Assembly: GCA_039545275.1 (NCBI GenBank)
Contig: BCHS01000011.1
Coordinates: forward strand, 62,001-126,000
Reading direction: 5' to 3'
Source of the DNA: Pseudomicrostroma phylloplanum
Taxonomy: Eukaryota; Basidiomycota; Exobasidiomycetes; Microstromatales
DNA: 64,000 nucleotides
Every line of letters begins with the position of its first letter. Positions within the stretch are counted from its first letter, which is position 1. Positions 54,431 through 64,000 of the stretch are shown piece by piece. Below the pieces are notes generated by a model. The model ran no database searches. It was not told where the DNA came from and was given only the letters and a program-made list of their open reading frames with translations. A program made the translations under genes and the position numbers.

Positions 54431-56460
54431 GCGGAGCAAGCAGGCAAGGTGCGCTCCCTTCGAGCGTTGCCTGGCCTCTGGTGATCCATATCCTATCCGA
54501 AACCACGCCGTCGGTCCTTCTCCTGGATTGTCATCATGGACTAGCAGCCTCTATCCGCATGCCGTGTCGCACCTCTACCTCGCCGCGGTCGTCACCACTT
54601 GTACCAACAGCTTGGAAATTCTCTCCGCCGCTTTGCCCATCTTCCCTCTTCCCTCTTTCGACTTATGTTCTCGCTTGTTGTCCTGCCCCCCTATGTTGTC
54701 CGTCTGTACGGTTAAAGTCAAGCGACTCTGTCCGCTAGCCTGCGTCCATACCCTCTTTTTCCCTCTTGTCTTGTGGCGGCCCCTCTGCCTCTCCAGTGCA
54801 GACGCTCTTGCCTCTTTCGAGTCTTTTCGCTTTTGCCGTGCAGGTGGGGTGTTTGTCTCTCTCTTGCGTTTCCATGTACCGCCTTCTTTTGCTTGCTTGC
54901 TACCACTACTTAAGCCACCTCTGCTCTCCGAGGACGACGACTGAGTTACAAGTCTGACTGTGAGAATTGTGGATCCTCCTTTGCGTGCTTTGGCCGGTTG
55001 AGCTCATGACCGGGCCAATCTGTGCGATATGCGATGTGCAGTATGCGGACATGCGGGAGCGGGTAGCAGTCTCTGGCACTCGGGAGCGACGAGTGACGAG
55101 TGACAACGGCTGCAGCTCAAGCGAGGGGGTGTAGACAAGGTGAGGGTGAGTGAGCTACAGGGAGCAAGGAGCAGCCTGCCTCTGCCTCCGCCCTCCGCCT
55201 TGCCCGCCTTGAGCCTTGAGCCTTGAGCCCGCCCGCCATGCGCCGGCCGGAAGTGGGAACGGGCAACAGGGAAATTTGTGGCCGGGCGGAAGCGATGGGA
55301 AATTCTGGAGGCACTGCACCAGTGTGGATTTGGGTCTGGGTGGGTGAGGCCTCCGCTCAGCCAGGCCTGTCGCTCCCGCCCAGAATTCACAAATCCATCT
55401 GGGCGGAGGTTGGTGGTGGATGGTCCTGTCCTGTCCTTCTCGTTGTACCATCGCAGCTAGACACATACGTACGCATACACAGCTACGCTCACCTTCACAC
55501 ACCACACACGCCCAGCTCACAGCACCTCATCATCAGTCTTGAGCTCACTCTCCCACCTCAGCTGTTCACTATCGCCAGGCACTCGTGAAACTTCTAGTCG
55601 ATTGCAAGCGCATACATCCATCCGTTCCACTGCAGCACCACCTTCCCGCGCTGCTTGACAGCAAACCACAGGAACTACAGAGCATCACCCCGCATCCTCT
55701 TGCTCCATCGAATCTCATTGGACTGTCGACGTAGATCTCCGAGTCTGTGCTCGTAGGTCCCATCTCAATCTCTTGCGCTCCACAGCACAAGTGAACCATT
55801 GACAAGGGCCGCCTCTGGGTGGTGAGTCGCACGACACGGGAACAGTAGCCCCTGCAGCAGCACTGCTTGCTCTCCTCTTGGCCTACCTGATTCTCCACCG
55901 AGCACAAGCGCTGATATCCCTACTCTTCTCCTCTCCTCCTCGACCGTGCAGTCTCTCCACTGTTTCCGTTGCCCTCGAAATATGCAGACAAGCCTCGCAC
56001 CTTGCCATTCTCCCATCTTTCGACCTGCTCATCGCACCACGCCTCAGCGCAATACAGAAGGAAACACAGCTTACCAAGTGCGTCCGCGCCAACATCATCA
56101 CTGGATACATAGGCACTTCCATTGGATAGCCAAGTAGTCTTCCATGCCCCGAAGTAGTCGGCAGCACAACCCCCGTGAGTTGAGATTGCGCTCAGTCGCA
56201 AGTCGGCTCGCGCCAGCAGCAGCAGTCATCCCCAGAACTGGTCATTCACACACCATGTATTGCATTTCACAGCAAGAACCGTTTCGTCCCATAGACTTGA
56301 TAGACAAGACAGAGGAACCTCCTCGTCTCCATTGACACCTCCCGCCCACGTCCAAGCACGGAAGCGGGAGTCACAGCAACAGCATACCCTCTCCAGCACC
56401 GACACCGCTGGTACAGCAGAACAAAGCGACACTCGTAGCTCCCCACAGCCACCAGGAACG
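54431..56460. other. 2-kb intergenic region
   Basis: It runs from the HMG gene stop to the start of the acidic-protein gene. It holds T/C-rich 3' sequence (54600-54930), direct repeats GAGCCTTGAGCCTTGAGCC at 55210-55228, and a C/A-rich leader from about 55480. No open frame here has a recognisable protein or coherent splicing. Confidence 0.5.
55210..55228 (+). repeat. Short GAGCCTT tandem repeat
   Basis: About 2.7 perfect tandem copies of GAGCCTT lie in the intergenic region, likely simple-sequence variation. Confidence 0.6.
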
Positions 56461-59400
56461 ATGGCAGCGACCCGCACAAGGTCACAATTTCAATCACCAC
56501 CCTTATCTGCACCCCGGCACCCTCGCAGCAACAACCGTCGCAAAGACGATGTACGACCAGAGCGCAAAGCCTCGGTGAGGAAGGAACATTACGATCTCGA
56601 CGACGACGACGATGATGATGACGAAGACGACGAAGACGATGGTGAAGAGCGGCGAAGAGCCGTTGGTGTCTACGAAGATGACGACGAGTCGGACCTCTCC
56701 GACGCTCCACCCGTCCCGGGCGAAGAAGGATCCAGCGCCGTAGGACAACTCGATCAGTCGGATTTCTCCGACGACGACATGGCCGCAAAGCTGCAAGCAG
56801 CTGGCGATGGAGAATCGCTCTTGGGTTCTGGCGACTCTGATGATGGACAGGAAGACGATGAAGAGCGGTACATCATTGCCGATGCAGCAAAGGCGGAATC
56901 AAAAGCAAACGCTCGCTTGGAACGCATCAAATTGCTGGAAGCAAAGCGTGCGGAGCAACGGCGCCGACGAGCGGTCAACAGCAATGGCAATCGCAGCCAA
57001 TTTGAAGAGGACGCTCAAGACGGCGATGTGGAAGATCTTCAAATGGGCGACGCAGAGGAAGACTTTGGCTCATTATCACCGGAAACAATGCGCTTGTTGG
57101 GTCTTCCCGTGCTTGAAGACGAACTCTTCCATGAGCAGGAAGGCTTCCACTCCGACTCTGAGCCTTCCTTTAGCGACTTCTTTGGCTCCGACGGTGAAGG
57201 CATACAGCCCGACGATGACGATGAGCTCACGAGCTTTGACACCTCGGACGAAGACAACGACATCAGTGACCTCGAGGACGCTCTCGTCGGAGAGCCTTTC
57301 CTCGCACACGTCGGTGCAGTAGACCCCGCGGGCGGCACATCTGCGGTCGATCTAGCTGCTGCAATGCAAGCTGGGGTAGACATAGCTAGGCAGGACATTC
57401 CTCTGCTCGTCATCGAAGACCTCGACGGTCGGCTCATCTACGCAAGAGCAGGAGACGGAGAAGCAGTGTTTGGATCCGATGGCGAATTCGAATTCGTCGA
57501 TTCGGACGAGGACGACGACTCGGACGATGATGACATAGGTCACGCAGTCGATGCTCGCGACCCTCGCTGGGCCACTCCAGGCTGGAGAGGCGGAGCCAGA
57601 GGCCGTGACGATGATGCAGAGGTATTTGAGGACGATGGTGACACCACTGACGAGCTGCCCGACGAAGACATGCCGTTCCCAAGGTTGCTGGTCGGCTCCG
57701 TCGACCCACGCGGTGGACGCACATCCAGGAGAGCTCGTGCAATGGCAGCGCAGCTCCGCCGCCTGTCTCCGAACGCGCCTTCGACCGGGAGCAAGAAGAA
57801 TCAAGGCACTGGTGCCGTCGTCGCCGATGACGCAGCATCTTCTGTTGGATCCTCTACCACTCCGGCTACAGAGGTCGATGCGCCTTTCCCGACCGTTGCC
57901 GAAAGCTCCAAGCAAGGGCAAGCGAAGGCGGCCACCGAAAATGTGGGAGTCAGCGGCAGTACGTCGACGTCGACGGCGTTACCACCTCCACCGGCCACTC
58001 CCTCGGCAAAGGACCGCTCAGGAGCATCGCAAGGTTCGCTTGCCAAGGGTACGCAGGGCAAACGTCCAGAGATGGGTAGCTTCATGCCTTCCTCGTCCAA
58101 GTCAGTACACCGTGCAGTCATCGACGGCTCATCTCAAGCCGCATCTCCGTTTACCAGCAAGTACTCTCTGCAGCGCAAGGGTCTGGCTGGGAAGAGGCGA
58201 CCTCGACGATCTTCGTTCTCGTCTCACGACACAAAACGTATGCGTAGGAGCTCGCTGCCAGCTGGCAGCGGAGATCACTTCAGCGAGGCGGTCTTGTCAT
58301 CGCCAGAGACTATTAAGACACCTGCTCCTTTGCCGATGGACCTGGATGATGTCGTCGATGCCTCGATGCTTTGGCGTAGCGGTGACTCATCAGACACTGG
58401 CACTGGCGATGGCCTGGATGAGGACAGCAATGCTTCTGACGATACTACGATGCCTTCTGCTGGCAAGAGATCGAGGTCACGTACCGCGCAGTCGAGCGAT
58501 GGCTTTGGGCTGAATTCGAACGCATTCTCGAGATGGCGAAAGATTCCGATGGGAGCGTTCCGAGACCAGCAGCAAAATCTGTCAAGAGGAAGAGGAGCCT
58601 CCCCGGCCAATGGCAACGGCAGCTCCTCGGCTGGACCATCAAGGGGTCGTGGTAGGACTGCGACGCACCAGCCGTTAGGCAACTTCTTGCTTCAACGAGT
58701 GAACAGCCCAGCCGATCGCAGATTTGACCATTCTCCCTTCAGGAGGACAGGTAGTCACGGTGGCAGCCTCCACATGGTCGTGCCTTCGGTCTCTGCAGCT
58801 GCTCATGACAACGGCGGTAGTCATCAGCACCAGCAGTCTTTTATCGTCTCGCCCGTCCTGTGGCCGGTACGTGGCAGTCGTCGAGGCAGCATCGAAGAGC
58901 CCGACTCTACGTCCATCACGAGGAGGCTGGAGGAGCGAGATGGCGGGCTTAACCTGCGAGGTGCATCGCCCTTTGCACAGAGCAGTACTGTGTCGGACAC
59001 TGGCTCACGGAAGATGACCAAGCGAGAGAAGCGGGAAAGGAAGGCGCAGAGGGCTACGGCTAGGGCGGCAGCGAGGGCCGAGAAGCAACGTCTGCGCGAG
59101 GAAGGACTGGCCAGTGCCAATGTCCTCGCCGCTGGGGTGGAAGGCGACGACGCCTCAAAAGGTACTGGGGATGCTGCAACGCTTCACGCACCACCTCCTC
59201 TTCCACGCACGCCGAGCTTGGGCGATGCGAGCGGAAGTGGACCTCGGCGAGCCCTCACGCCTCAAGATGCCCTGTCGCCTGCGACTGCTATGCCTCGACT
59301 GAGGATCACAGAGCCTTCTCCCCGCTCCTCGCCCGCACCTCCTACCCTGCAGCAGAATGGCGCAGCACCCGTAGCAGCAGTTGCTGAGCATAGCTCATCG

Positions 59401-59772
59401 GTGGCGACTTGGCAGCGAGACCAGCAGCAGCAGCTCGGTGCAGTTCAGTCAGCCACGGCTGGCACGTACCTGCCAGGGGACACACCACCCACAAAGGCCG
59501 TAGCGGTCGGCAGTGGCTCTGGGTTAGGCTCCAGCTCGGGTAGCGGAAGCGGGGGCGGGAGCGTCTCGCAACACGTTCACCCCTCCAGCGGCGGAGGTGC
59601 TCCCCCCTCGTCTACCACCCCTTCTATGGCTCCCAGCATGTCCATGTTCGGCCCGCCGCTCGCCTCGCCACTCTTTGGAGGCATGTTTGCTCCGCTGAAC
59701 ATGGAGCCTAGTGATGAGGGCGATCTGGAGCTGGAGTTGGAGGCGGAGGGAGGGAGGGCGCTGCTCATTTGA
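56461..59772 (+). CDS. Large acidic, mostly disordered protein of unknown function
   Basis: Single exon, 1103 aa. Residues about 40-60 contain an almost pure Asp/Glu run, and most of 1-370 is strongly acidic. More ordered-looking islands are SLSPETMRLLGLPVLEDELF, VDLAAAMQAGVDIARQDIP (followed by LLVIEDLDGRLIYARAG) and DEDMPFPRLLVGSVDPRGG (followed by RTSRRARAMAAQLRRLS). Later parts are Ser/Pro/Gly-rich with basic patches (KRRPRRSSF, SHDTKRMRRSSL), then RSRTAQSSDGFGLNSNAF, THQPLGNFLLQRV and a charged helix KREKRERKAQRATARAAARAEKQ. The overall pattern (acidic start, basic KRxR signals) suggests a nuclear protein, perhaps chromatin- or transcription-related. I recognise no domain. The frame is open upstream to 56260 without an ATG, so 56461 is the likely start. 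Confidence 0.85.
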   Translation: MAATRTRSQFQSPPLSAPRHPRSNNRRKDDVRPERKASVRKEHYDLDDDDDDDDEDDEDDGEERRRAVGVYEDDDESDLSDAPPVPGEEGSSAVGQLDQSDFSDDDMAAKLQAAGDGESLLGSGDSDDGQEDDEERYIIADAAKAESKANARLERIKLLEAKRAEQRRRRAVNSNGNRSQFEEDAQDGDVEDLQMGDAEEDFGSLSPETMRLLGLPVLEDELFHEQEGFHSDSEPSFSDFFGSDGEGIQPDDDDELTSFDTSDEDNDISDLEDALVGEPFLAHVGAVDPAGGTSAVDLAAAMQAGVDIARQDIPLLVIEDLDGRLIYARAGDGEAVFGSDGEFEFVDSDEDDDSDDDDIGHAVDARDPRWATPGWRGGARGRDDDAEVFEDDGDTTDELPDEDMPFPRLLVGSVDPRGGRTSRRARAMAAQLRRLSPNAPSTGSKKNQGTGAVVADDAASSVGSSTTPATEVDAPFPTVAESSKQGQAKAATENVGVSGSTSTSTALPPPPATPSAKDRSGASQGSLAKGTQGKRPEMGSFMPSSSKSVHRAVIDGSSQAASPFTSKYSLQRKGLAGKRRPRRSSFSSHDTKRMRRSSLPAGSGDHFSEAVLSSPETIKTPAPLPMDLDDVVDASMLWRSGDSSDTGTGDGLDEDSNASDDTTMPSAGKRSRSRTAQSSDGFGLNSNAFSRWRKIPMGAFRDQQQNLSRGRGASPANGNGSSSAGPSRGRGRTATHQPLGNFLLQRVNSPADRRFDHSPFRRTGSHGGSLHMVVPSVSAAAHDNGGSHQHQQSFIVSPVLWPVRGSRRGSIEEPDSTSITRRLEERDGGLNLRGASPFAQSSTVSDTGSRKMTKREKRERKAQRATARAAARAEKQRLREEGLASANVLAAGVEGDDASKGTGDAATLHAPPPLPRTPSLGDASGSGPRRALTPQDALSPATAMPRLRITEPSPRSSPAPPTLQQNGAAPVAAVAEHSSSVATWQRDQQQQLGAVQSATAGTYLPGDTPPTKAVAVGSGSGLGSSSGSGSGGGSVSQHVHPSSGGGAPPSSTTPSMAPSMSMFGPPLASPLFGGMFAPLNMEPSDEGDLELELEAEGGRALLI

Positions 59773-60363
59773 TTGAGCTCGAGGAGTACGCGAGGGACAG
59801 GGAGAGGGAGGGAAAGAGGCGGGCATGGAGAGCTACAGCTGATCACCGAGAGAGCAAAGGAGCAGAGAAGATGCGGTGAACTTCTAGAACAAGAACCTCG
59901 AACCAGATCCCATGTCCTACCATGCTTCTCTTTTTCTCTCTGTCCACCGTCCGAGCGTTTCATAACTGTCATTTCGATGTCGTTTTCCTTTTCCTTTTCA
60001 ACTTCATACGAATTCATGTCTTCGTAGGCGTTTCGAGAGGTGCGAGGGAGAGCATGTCGAGTCCCTTGGAGGGGGTGGTAGAAGGGGGGAGGGGGGAGCC
60101 ACACCCTCGTGCTCGTGTAGAGTGAAGGCAGAGTCAGAGGTGAAGGCTGCCCGCGGCGAGGGCCTGCTACAGGGCGTCTGTGCTTTGCACTGACGAAGAC
60201 AGAGACATAAGTTGCCCGAGGCCTGAGCTGGAGCGGTTTCAGAGGTACATAAAGAGGATCAATGTGCTGTTAATATCTTGTCTCGTCATCAGACTCGCCT
60301 CTTCAGCTTCACCAATCACATCTATCACGGTATCCGCCCCAGTCACCACTCCATCTTTCCGCA
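59773..60363. other. Intergenic region upstream of the secreted-protein pair
   Basis: About 590 bp hold the 3' end of the acidic-protein gene and the promoter of the first secreted paralogue. TACATAAAG at 60246-60254 is a weak TATA candidate, 118 bp upstream of the ATG. Confidence 0.5.
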
Positions 60364-61472
60364 ATGAAGCTTTCTCTTGCTTTCCTTGCCGCTGCCCTTG
60401 CTCTCTGTGCTACCTCGATCAGGGCGCAAGATGTCAGCGATCTCTCCGCCGATGAGCAGATACTGGTTGCTATTGCTTCGACCAATCAGACTGATGGTCC
60501 CGATCCCTGGGAATGGCCAAACCAGCCAGTCGCTGGGACAGAGATCGCATCAAACACCTCCGATACGACTGTGGACGTTGTCATCCCTGACGATGGCGAC
60601 AGTGTCAGCAAGAGATCCGGAAAGTTTGAAAGTTGCAATCTCGGCAACGTTGTGTACAAGCGAGCAAACAATTACGACACTCTGACCGATGGTACAGACC
60701 CCCGATATCAAAATGCCGCCCTGCAGGCGCCTGCTTACCTAATATACAAGGTCTTTTCGAATACCACGAGCTAGGGCGCTGCGAAGACCGCCTGTCTCAA
60801 CTACTGTGACTCCATTAGGGGATGCGTCGCTGCCAACATGTACAAAGAGATTGGCAACCCCCTGTTGGACCATGTGTGAGTACTGCAAGGCGAAGAGAAG
60901 GAGGTATCGTATCAGATCCGTCGAGCTGACACGATGGAGTCCTTGTGCTCATCACACCCTGACGTAGCTTCTCCGAGAAGTCCAACAGGAAGTGTGCATT
61001 GTATGGAGACATCCCCACGCTGTCTCAAATGACCAACAAGGGAGGTCAGCAGTTGTACGGACGAGACAGTCCGCCTAACCGAATTGTGGAGTCGGCCCTT
61101 TTCGTGGCCAACGGCCTCCCGACACCTAACACTCCAGCTGGGTACGTTTACTCTTTCGGGCCCCTCGAAGCCGCCACTAGCGCTGCAATCGCGCCAGGCT
61201 ACATGGGCTACGAGCTCATCACCCGATATGACGCGCAACAGTGTGCCGATCTCTGTGATGCTCGCGGCCCTGACCCCGTCGGTGGTAGGTGCAGATTCTT
61301 CAACATCTGGAGAGGTCTGGTTCAGGGAAAGCCAACGACATACACCTGTGCGTTCTTCTATGCCAGAACTGATGCTTCCACCGCTACCAACACCGGCGAC
61401 CCCACCAACGGGGTGACGGTCACCTACTCTTACGGCTACAATCTTGCGGGCCCTCTGGTGATCCGAATCTGA
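60364..61472 (+). pseudogene. Secreted cysteine-rich protein, copy A, with in-frame TAG
   Basis: Two exons (60364-60875, 60968-61472) would encode 338 residues but for a TAG at 60772-60774 (codon 137). The intact paralogue downstream has Tyr at that place, so a single-codon change is the likely cause. Everything after the stop is still conserved and in phase: ACLNYCDSIRGC, EIGNPLLDHV|FSEKSNRKCALYGD and YTCAFFYARTD, with good splice sites (GTGAGT, ACGTAG). The signal peptide is MKLSLAFLAAALALCATSIRA. Lys-Arg sites are at 83-84 and 99-100, bounding SGKFESCNLGNVVY. As written, only a 136-aa product with the signal and both Lys-Arg sites can be made. Recent inactivation, stop read-through, or a sequencing error are the alternatives. 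Confidence 0.85.
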
Positions 61473-62470
61473 GGTCAGCTTGGAGAAGACACGTGTGGAA
61501 AGCAAGTATCTGTCGTCGTATCCTCGACCAGCTCAACTCATGCAATGAACTTTTCCGGAGTGATGCAAGGGCACAATTCCACATCAGACCTCCCCCGAAC
61601 CCTGCCATTTTTTCTCTTGTCACTTTTAAAGTCCTGCCACACTTCGTCACCCAGGCTCTATAATTCCTGACCGCCCCACAAAATTCAAAGCTTCTTCTCC
61701 ACCACCGAGAACGTGATGTGTGCACTGTTTGCTGAACAAAGACAGAAAAAAGGAAGTGCCTATCTGCTGAGTAGGTGGGAATCAGGACGCATCTGCTTCG
61801 ACCGTCCTCCCTGTCCGGGCATGGCCAGTCATAACAAGTGCGCGCTGACTTTGACGCAAGACTTCAAGGCCCGTGATCCACCCTTGTCTCATCATCTCGT
61901 CGCGGATCGACGAGCAATGGTGCGCAAGCAAGGTCTGGCGAGGCAATCAACTGTCGGGGATAGCAGCGCTAGGCACTCGGCCCGGGGAAGATGTCTCAGG
62001 CAATTGCGGAGTTGTTTGTTGACTGTCGTGTGGCTTTTTGCTCCGCTTGTCCTAGGTGCGTACCACAGACCGCTCTGACCGCCCCGCATCAAAGAGCTAG
62101 AACAAACAGAGATTGAGAGAACAAAGACAAATGAGAGACATCGAGCTTCTGTCGGACCTGGTGATTGTCTCCAGAGATCTTTTCCTCCTGCGTTGCGAGC
62201 TTGGCACGGACCAGTAGGGACCGCCGTGTGCGCTGTGCTTCTCTAATATGCTCCTCCGCTCACGGGCCCGCTAGTGCGGGGACCATCAAAAGTGTCTCAG
62301 TCTCTCTGTTGGGCAGACTGGCAGCACATCTGCAAAGCGCCGGCCATACCGACTACTGCCACTGTACTATCACCGGAAGATGAGGAAGGTGTATATAATG
62401 ACCGCTATGTTCTGCTTCTGCCGCAACTTGTCCTGCATACCCTCTTCGACCACCGCTTCGCCTACTCACC
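61473..62470. other. 1-kb spacer between tandem secreted paralogues
   Basis: It holds the copy A 3' end and the copy B promoter. It is T/A-richer than the genes near 61600-61760. I see no gene; open frames of 60-120 codons are unsupported. Confidence 0.5.
62392..62399 (+). promoter_or_regulatory. TATA box of secreted paralogue B
   Basis: TATATAAT lies 79 bp upstream of the ATG at 62471. It is the best TATA match in the window's promoters and suggests an inducible, strongly regulated gene. Confidence 0.65.
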
Positions 62471-63515
62471 ATGAAGTTCTCTCTTGCAGCCGTCGGCATC
62501 GCCGTCTCTTTGCTCTCTTATGGTGCATACGCTGGGGATGCAAGCGTCAATGATCTGCTGTTGCTGGCTGTAGCATCGACTAACCAAACGGACGGACCTT
62601 CGGCGGATGACTCGCCCAATCAGACACCAGCGAAGGCAGAAGTTGCGACCAACACGTCTGCCTCAGCCGTCGACCTCGACACCATCCAGTCAGATGCCTC
62701 TACCAGCAAGCGCTCTTCTCTATCTCCCCAAGCGTACAATGTTGGCAACATCGTGGCCAAGAGGACCGACTACACTGTCCTCACTGACGGAAGTGATCCA
62801 CTCTACAGCAATGCAGCCCTTCAAGCTACTTCATACCTCACCTACACGGTCATTAGTAACACCACCTCCTATGCTGTTGCCAAGGCAGCTTGCCTGGCCT
62901 ATTGCGACTCTGTCAAGAAGTGCGTGACTGCCAACATGTACAACGAAATCGGCAACCCTCTGCTGGACCATGTGTGAGTACCTTTTCTATCAGCAGTGAG
63001 GTTGTCGGTCAGGAGACTTACAGCCTGCCTTTCCCTTCTTCCACAGTTTCTCCGAGAGATCAAATAGAAAGTGTGCCTTGTACGGAGACGTTCCGTCTCT
63101 GTCACAGATGACAAACAAGGGAGGTCAACAGCTCTACGGAGCAGGCAGTCCCGCTAATTACATCAAGAACTCAGCCGTCTTCTACGCTTCAACAGCTTCC
63201 GGACCCGCCACACCCGCTGGCTACATTGCCACCTTTGGCCCCCTCACAACAGCCCTCAGTCTCGACGCTGCTGGCTTTCTGGAGTACAGCTTCCTCACTC
63301 AAAACGACCCAGCGACGTGCGCCACCCTTTGCACGAAGCATGCGTCCGCCAGCTGTGTCTTCTTCGACATCTGGACAGCCATGCTCGGCGACACTGTGGC
63401 TACATATGTCTGCACCCTGTATTCCGCAAAGAAGGATGTTGCTAGCGCCACCATGACGGGTATCGGCGCTCTGTCCGTCACCGCCTCCCGTGGCTACACG
63501 CGGAAGAGTAGCTGA
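62471..63515 (+). CDS. Secreted cysteine-rich protein, copy B (two similar four-Cys modules)
   Basis: Exons 62471-62973 and 63047-63515 give 323 aa. The signal peptide is residues 1-21 (cut near AYAG). The propeptide-like segment is Asn/Thr-rich and carries N-glycosylation sites (NQT, NTS). Lys-Arg sites for Kex2 are at 80-81 and 97-98, releasing SSLSPQAYNVGNIVA if cut. The mature part has eight cysteines in two similar modules: 141, 145, 151, 177 (C-x3-C-x5-C-x25-C) and 259, 263, 271, 290 (C-x3-C-x7-C-x18-C). Each ends CALYGD or CTLYSA, a pattern reminiscent of PAN/apple-like folds, though I cannot assign a known family. Intron position and phase equal those of copy A. The role could be a wall protein, an adhesin or an effector. 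Confidence 0.85.
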
Positions 63516-64000
63516 GCCAACAGAACAATCGTTCCGCGTAACGCATTGTGCCAGTGTCAATGTCGAGAGAGAGGAGCCAGAGGCCCTCAGCAGTAGTACG
63601 TACAGCTCGATCGTCGGAATATGCCCAGTTGTTTGTCAATTGCAGTCCTTTCCGCCTTCACATTCATCCGTCTCCGGCACTCGTCCAGAGTCGCCGGATC
63701 CGACTGAACTTGCCCGTGAAGGTCCACTGATGACGAGAATGGGCGTTGCAGAAGGGTCTCCCTCCAGCTCACATATCAAAAAGCTTCCGATCCAGATGCA
63801 GGACGGGCTCCAGGGGGCGGCAGGATCTCGTCCCATCAGTGGGCGGGCTGCGAATCAACCGCGTGGTCGACCCCTCGGGATCGGCCTGTGTCCTTTCCGC
63901 GTGGCTTGAGCTGCAGAAATCGGGTGTGAAGGCGTGGAGGCGTCGGAGGATAATTTCCGCTCTTTGGCATATGAGCAGAGGCGCAATGAAAGTGTGGCGC
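63516..64000. other. Downstream sequence to window end
   Basis: Sequence follows the copy B stop. A frame at 63490-63909 overlaps the gene's 3' end and looks noncoding by composition. No further gene start is seen before the window ends. Confidence 0.5.

Noticed and set aside
63490..63909. 139-codon frame after secreted copy B
   Set aside because: It overlaps the real gene's last exon in another frame and has no recognisable content.
1..64000. CRISPR arrays, prokaryotic operons, integrated phage, rRNA genes
   Set aside because: No spaced direct repeats, no polycistronic layout, and no rRNA-like or phage-like sequence were seen; the genes have eukaryotic introns throughout.

Overview
This window is nuclear DNA of a fungus, most likely a basidiomycete yeast or smut relative (Ustilaginomycotina or a neighbouring class). 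The grounds are GC-rich coding sequence, many short spliceosomal introns (about 50-155 nt, mostly GTGAGT/GTAAGT donors), Kex2-type Lys-Arg sites, a fungal Zn2Cys6 regulator and Pmt1-, Dur3- and Pex3-type proteins. The lineage is inferred from these features and was not tested by alignment. I rebuilt 21 protein-coding loci exon by exon, checking phase at every junction, plus one tRNA.

Layout. Region 0-12.4 kb is dense: cyanase; a divergent pair of an alpha/beta-hydrolase (-) and an AUH-type 3-methylglutaconyl-CoA hydratase (+); U1 snRNP protein C; a membrane-linked DUF676-like lipase/esterase (-); an MFS drug/polyamine-type antiporter; and a nine-exon zinc dehydrogenase of the glutathione-independent formaldehyde dehydrogenase type. 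Region 12.4-15.4 kb is gene-poor, with a 30-nt-arm inverted repeat and scraps of possible decayed coding sequence. It ends in a 73-base run of C in the leader of a Dur3-like urea permease.

Region 18-28.3 kb holds an ABHD4/5-like hydrolase/acyltransferase, a 16-exon coiled-coil protein (-), a short/branched-chain acyl-CoA dehydrogenase (-) and an MTP18/MTFP1-family mitochondrial protein (-). Region 29.7-44.7 kb holds a Zn2Cys6 transcription factor, PEX3 (-), a PMT1-family O-mannosyltransferase and a muskelin orthologue. Region 45-54.4 kb holds a kinesin-3 (UNC-104/KIF1 type, -), tRNA-Val(CAC) (-) and a tandem HMG-box protein. Region 56.4-63.5 kb holds a large acidic protein of unknown function and two tandem paralogous secreted proteins. 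The first paralogue carries an in-frame TAG and looks broken.

Most genes are independent housekeeping loci; there is no operon and no obvious biosynthetic cluster. Some themes recur. Cyanase and the urea permease both scavenge nitrogen. The AUH hydratase and the branched-chain acyl-CoA dehydrogenase both belong to mitochondrial branched-chain amino-acid breakdown. The kinesin-3, PEX3 and MTP18 genes serve organelle movement or biogenesis. The most novel material is the tandem secreted family (signal peptide, two Lys-Arg sites bounding a short conserved peptide, two similar four-cysteine modules) and the 73-C tract.
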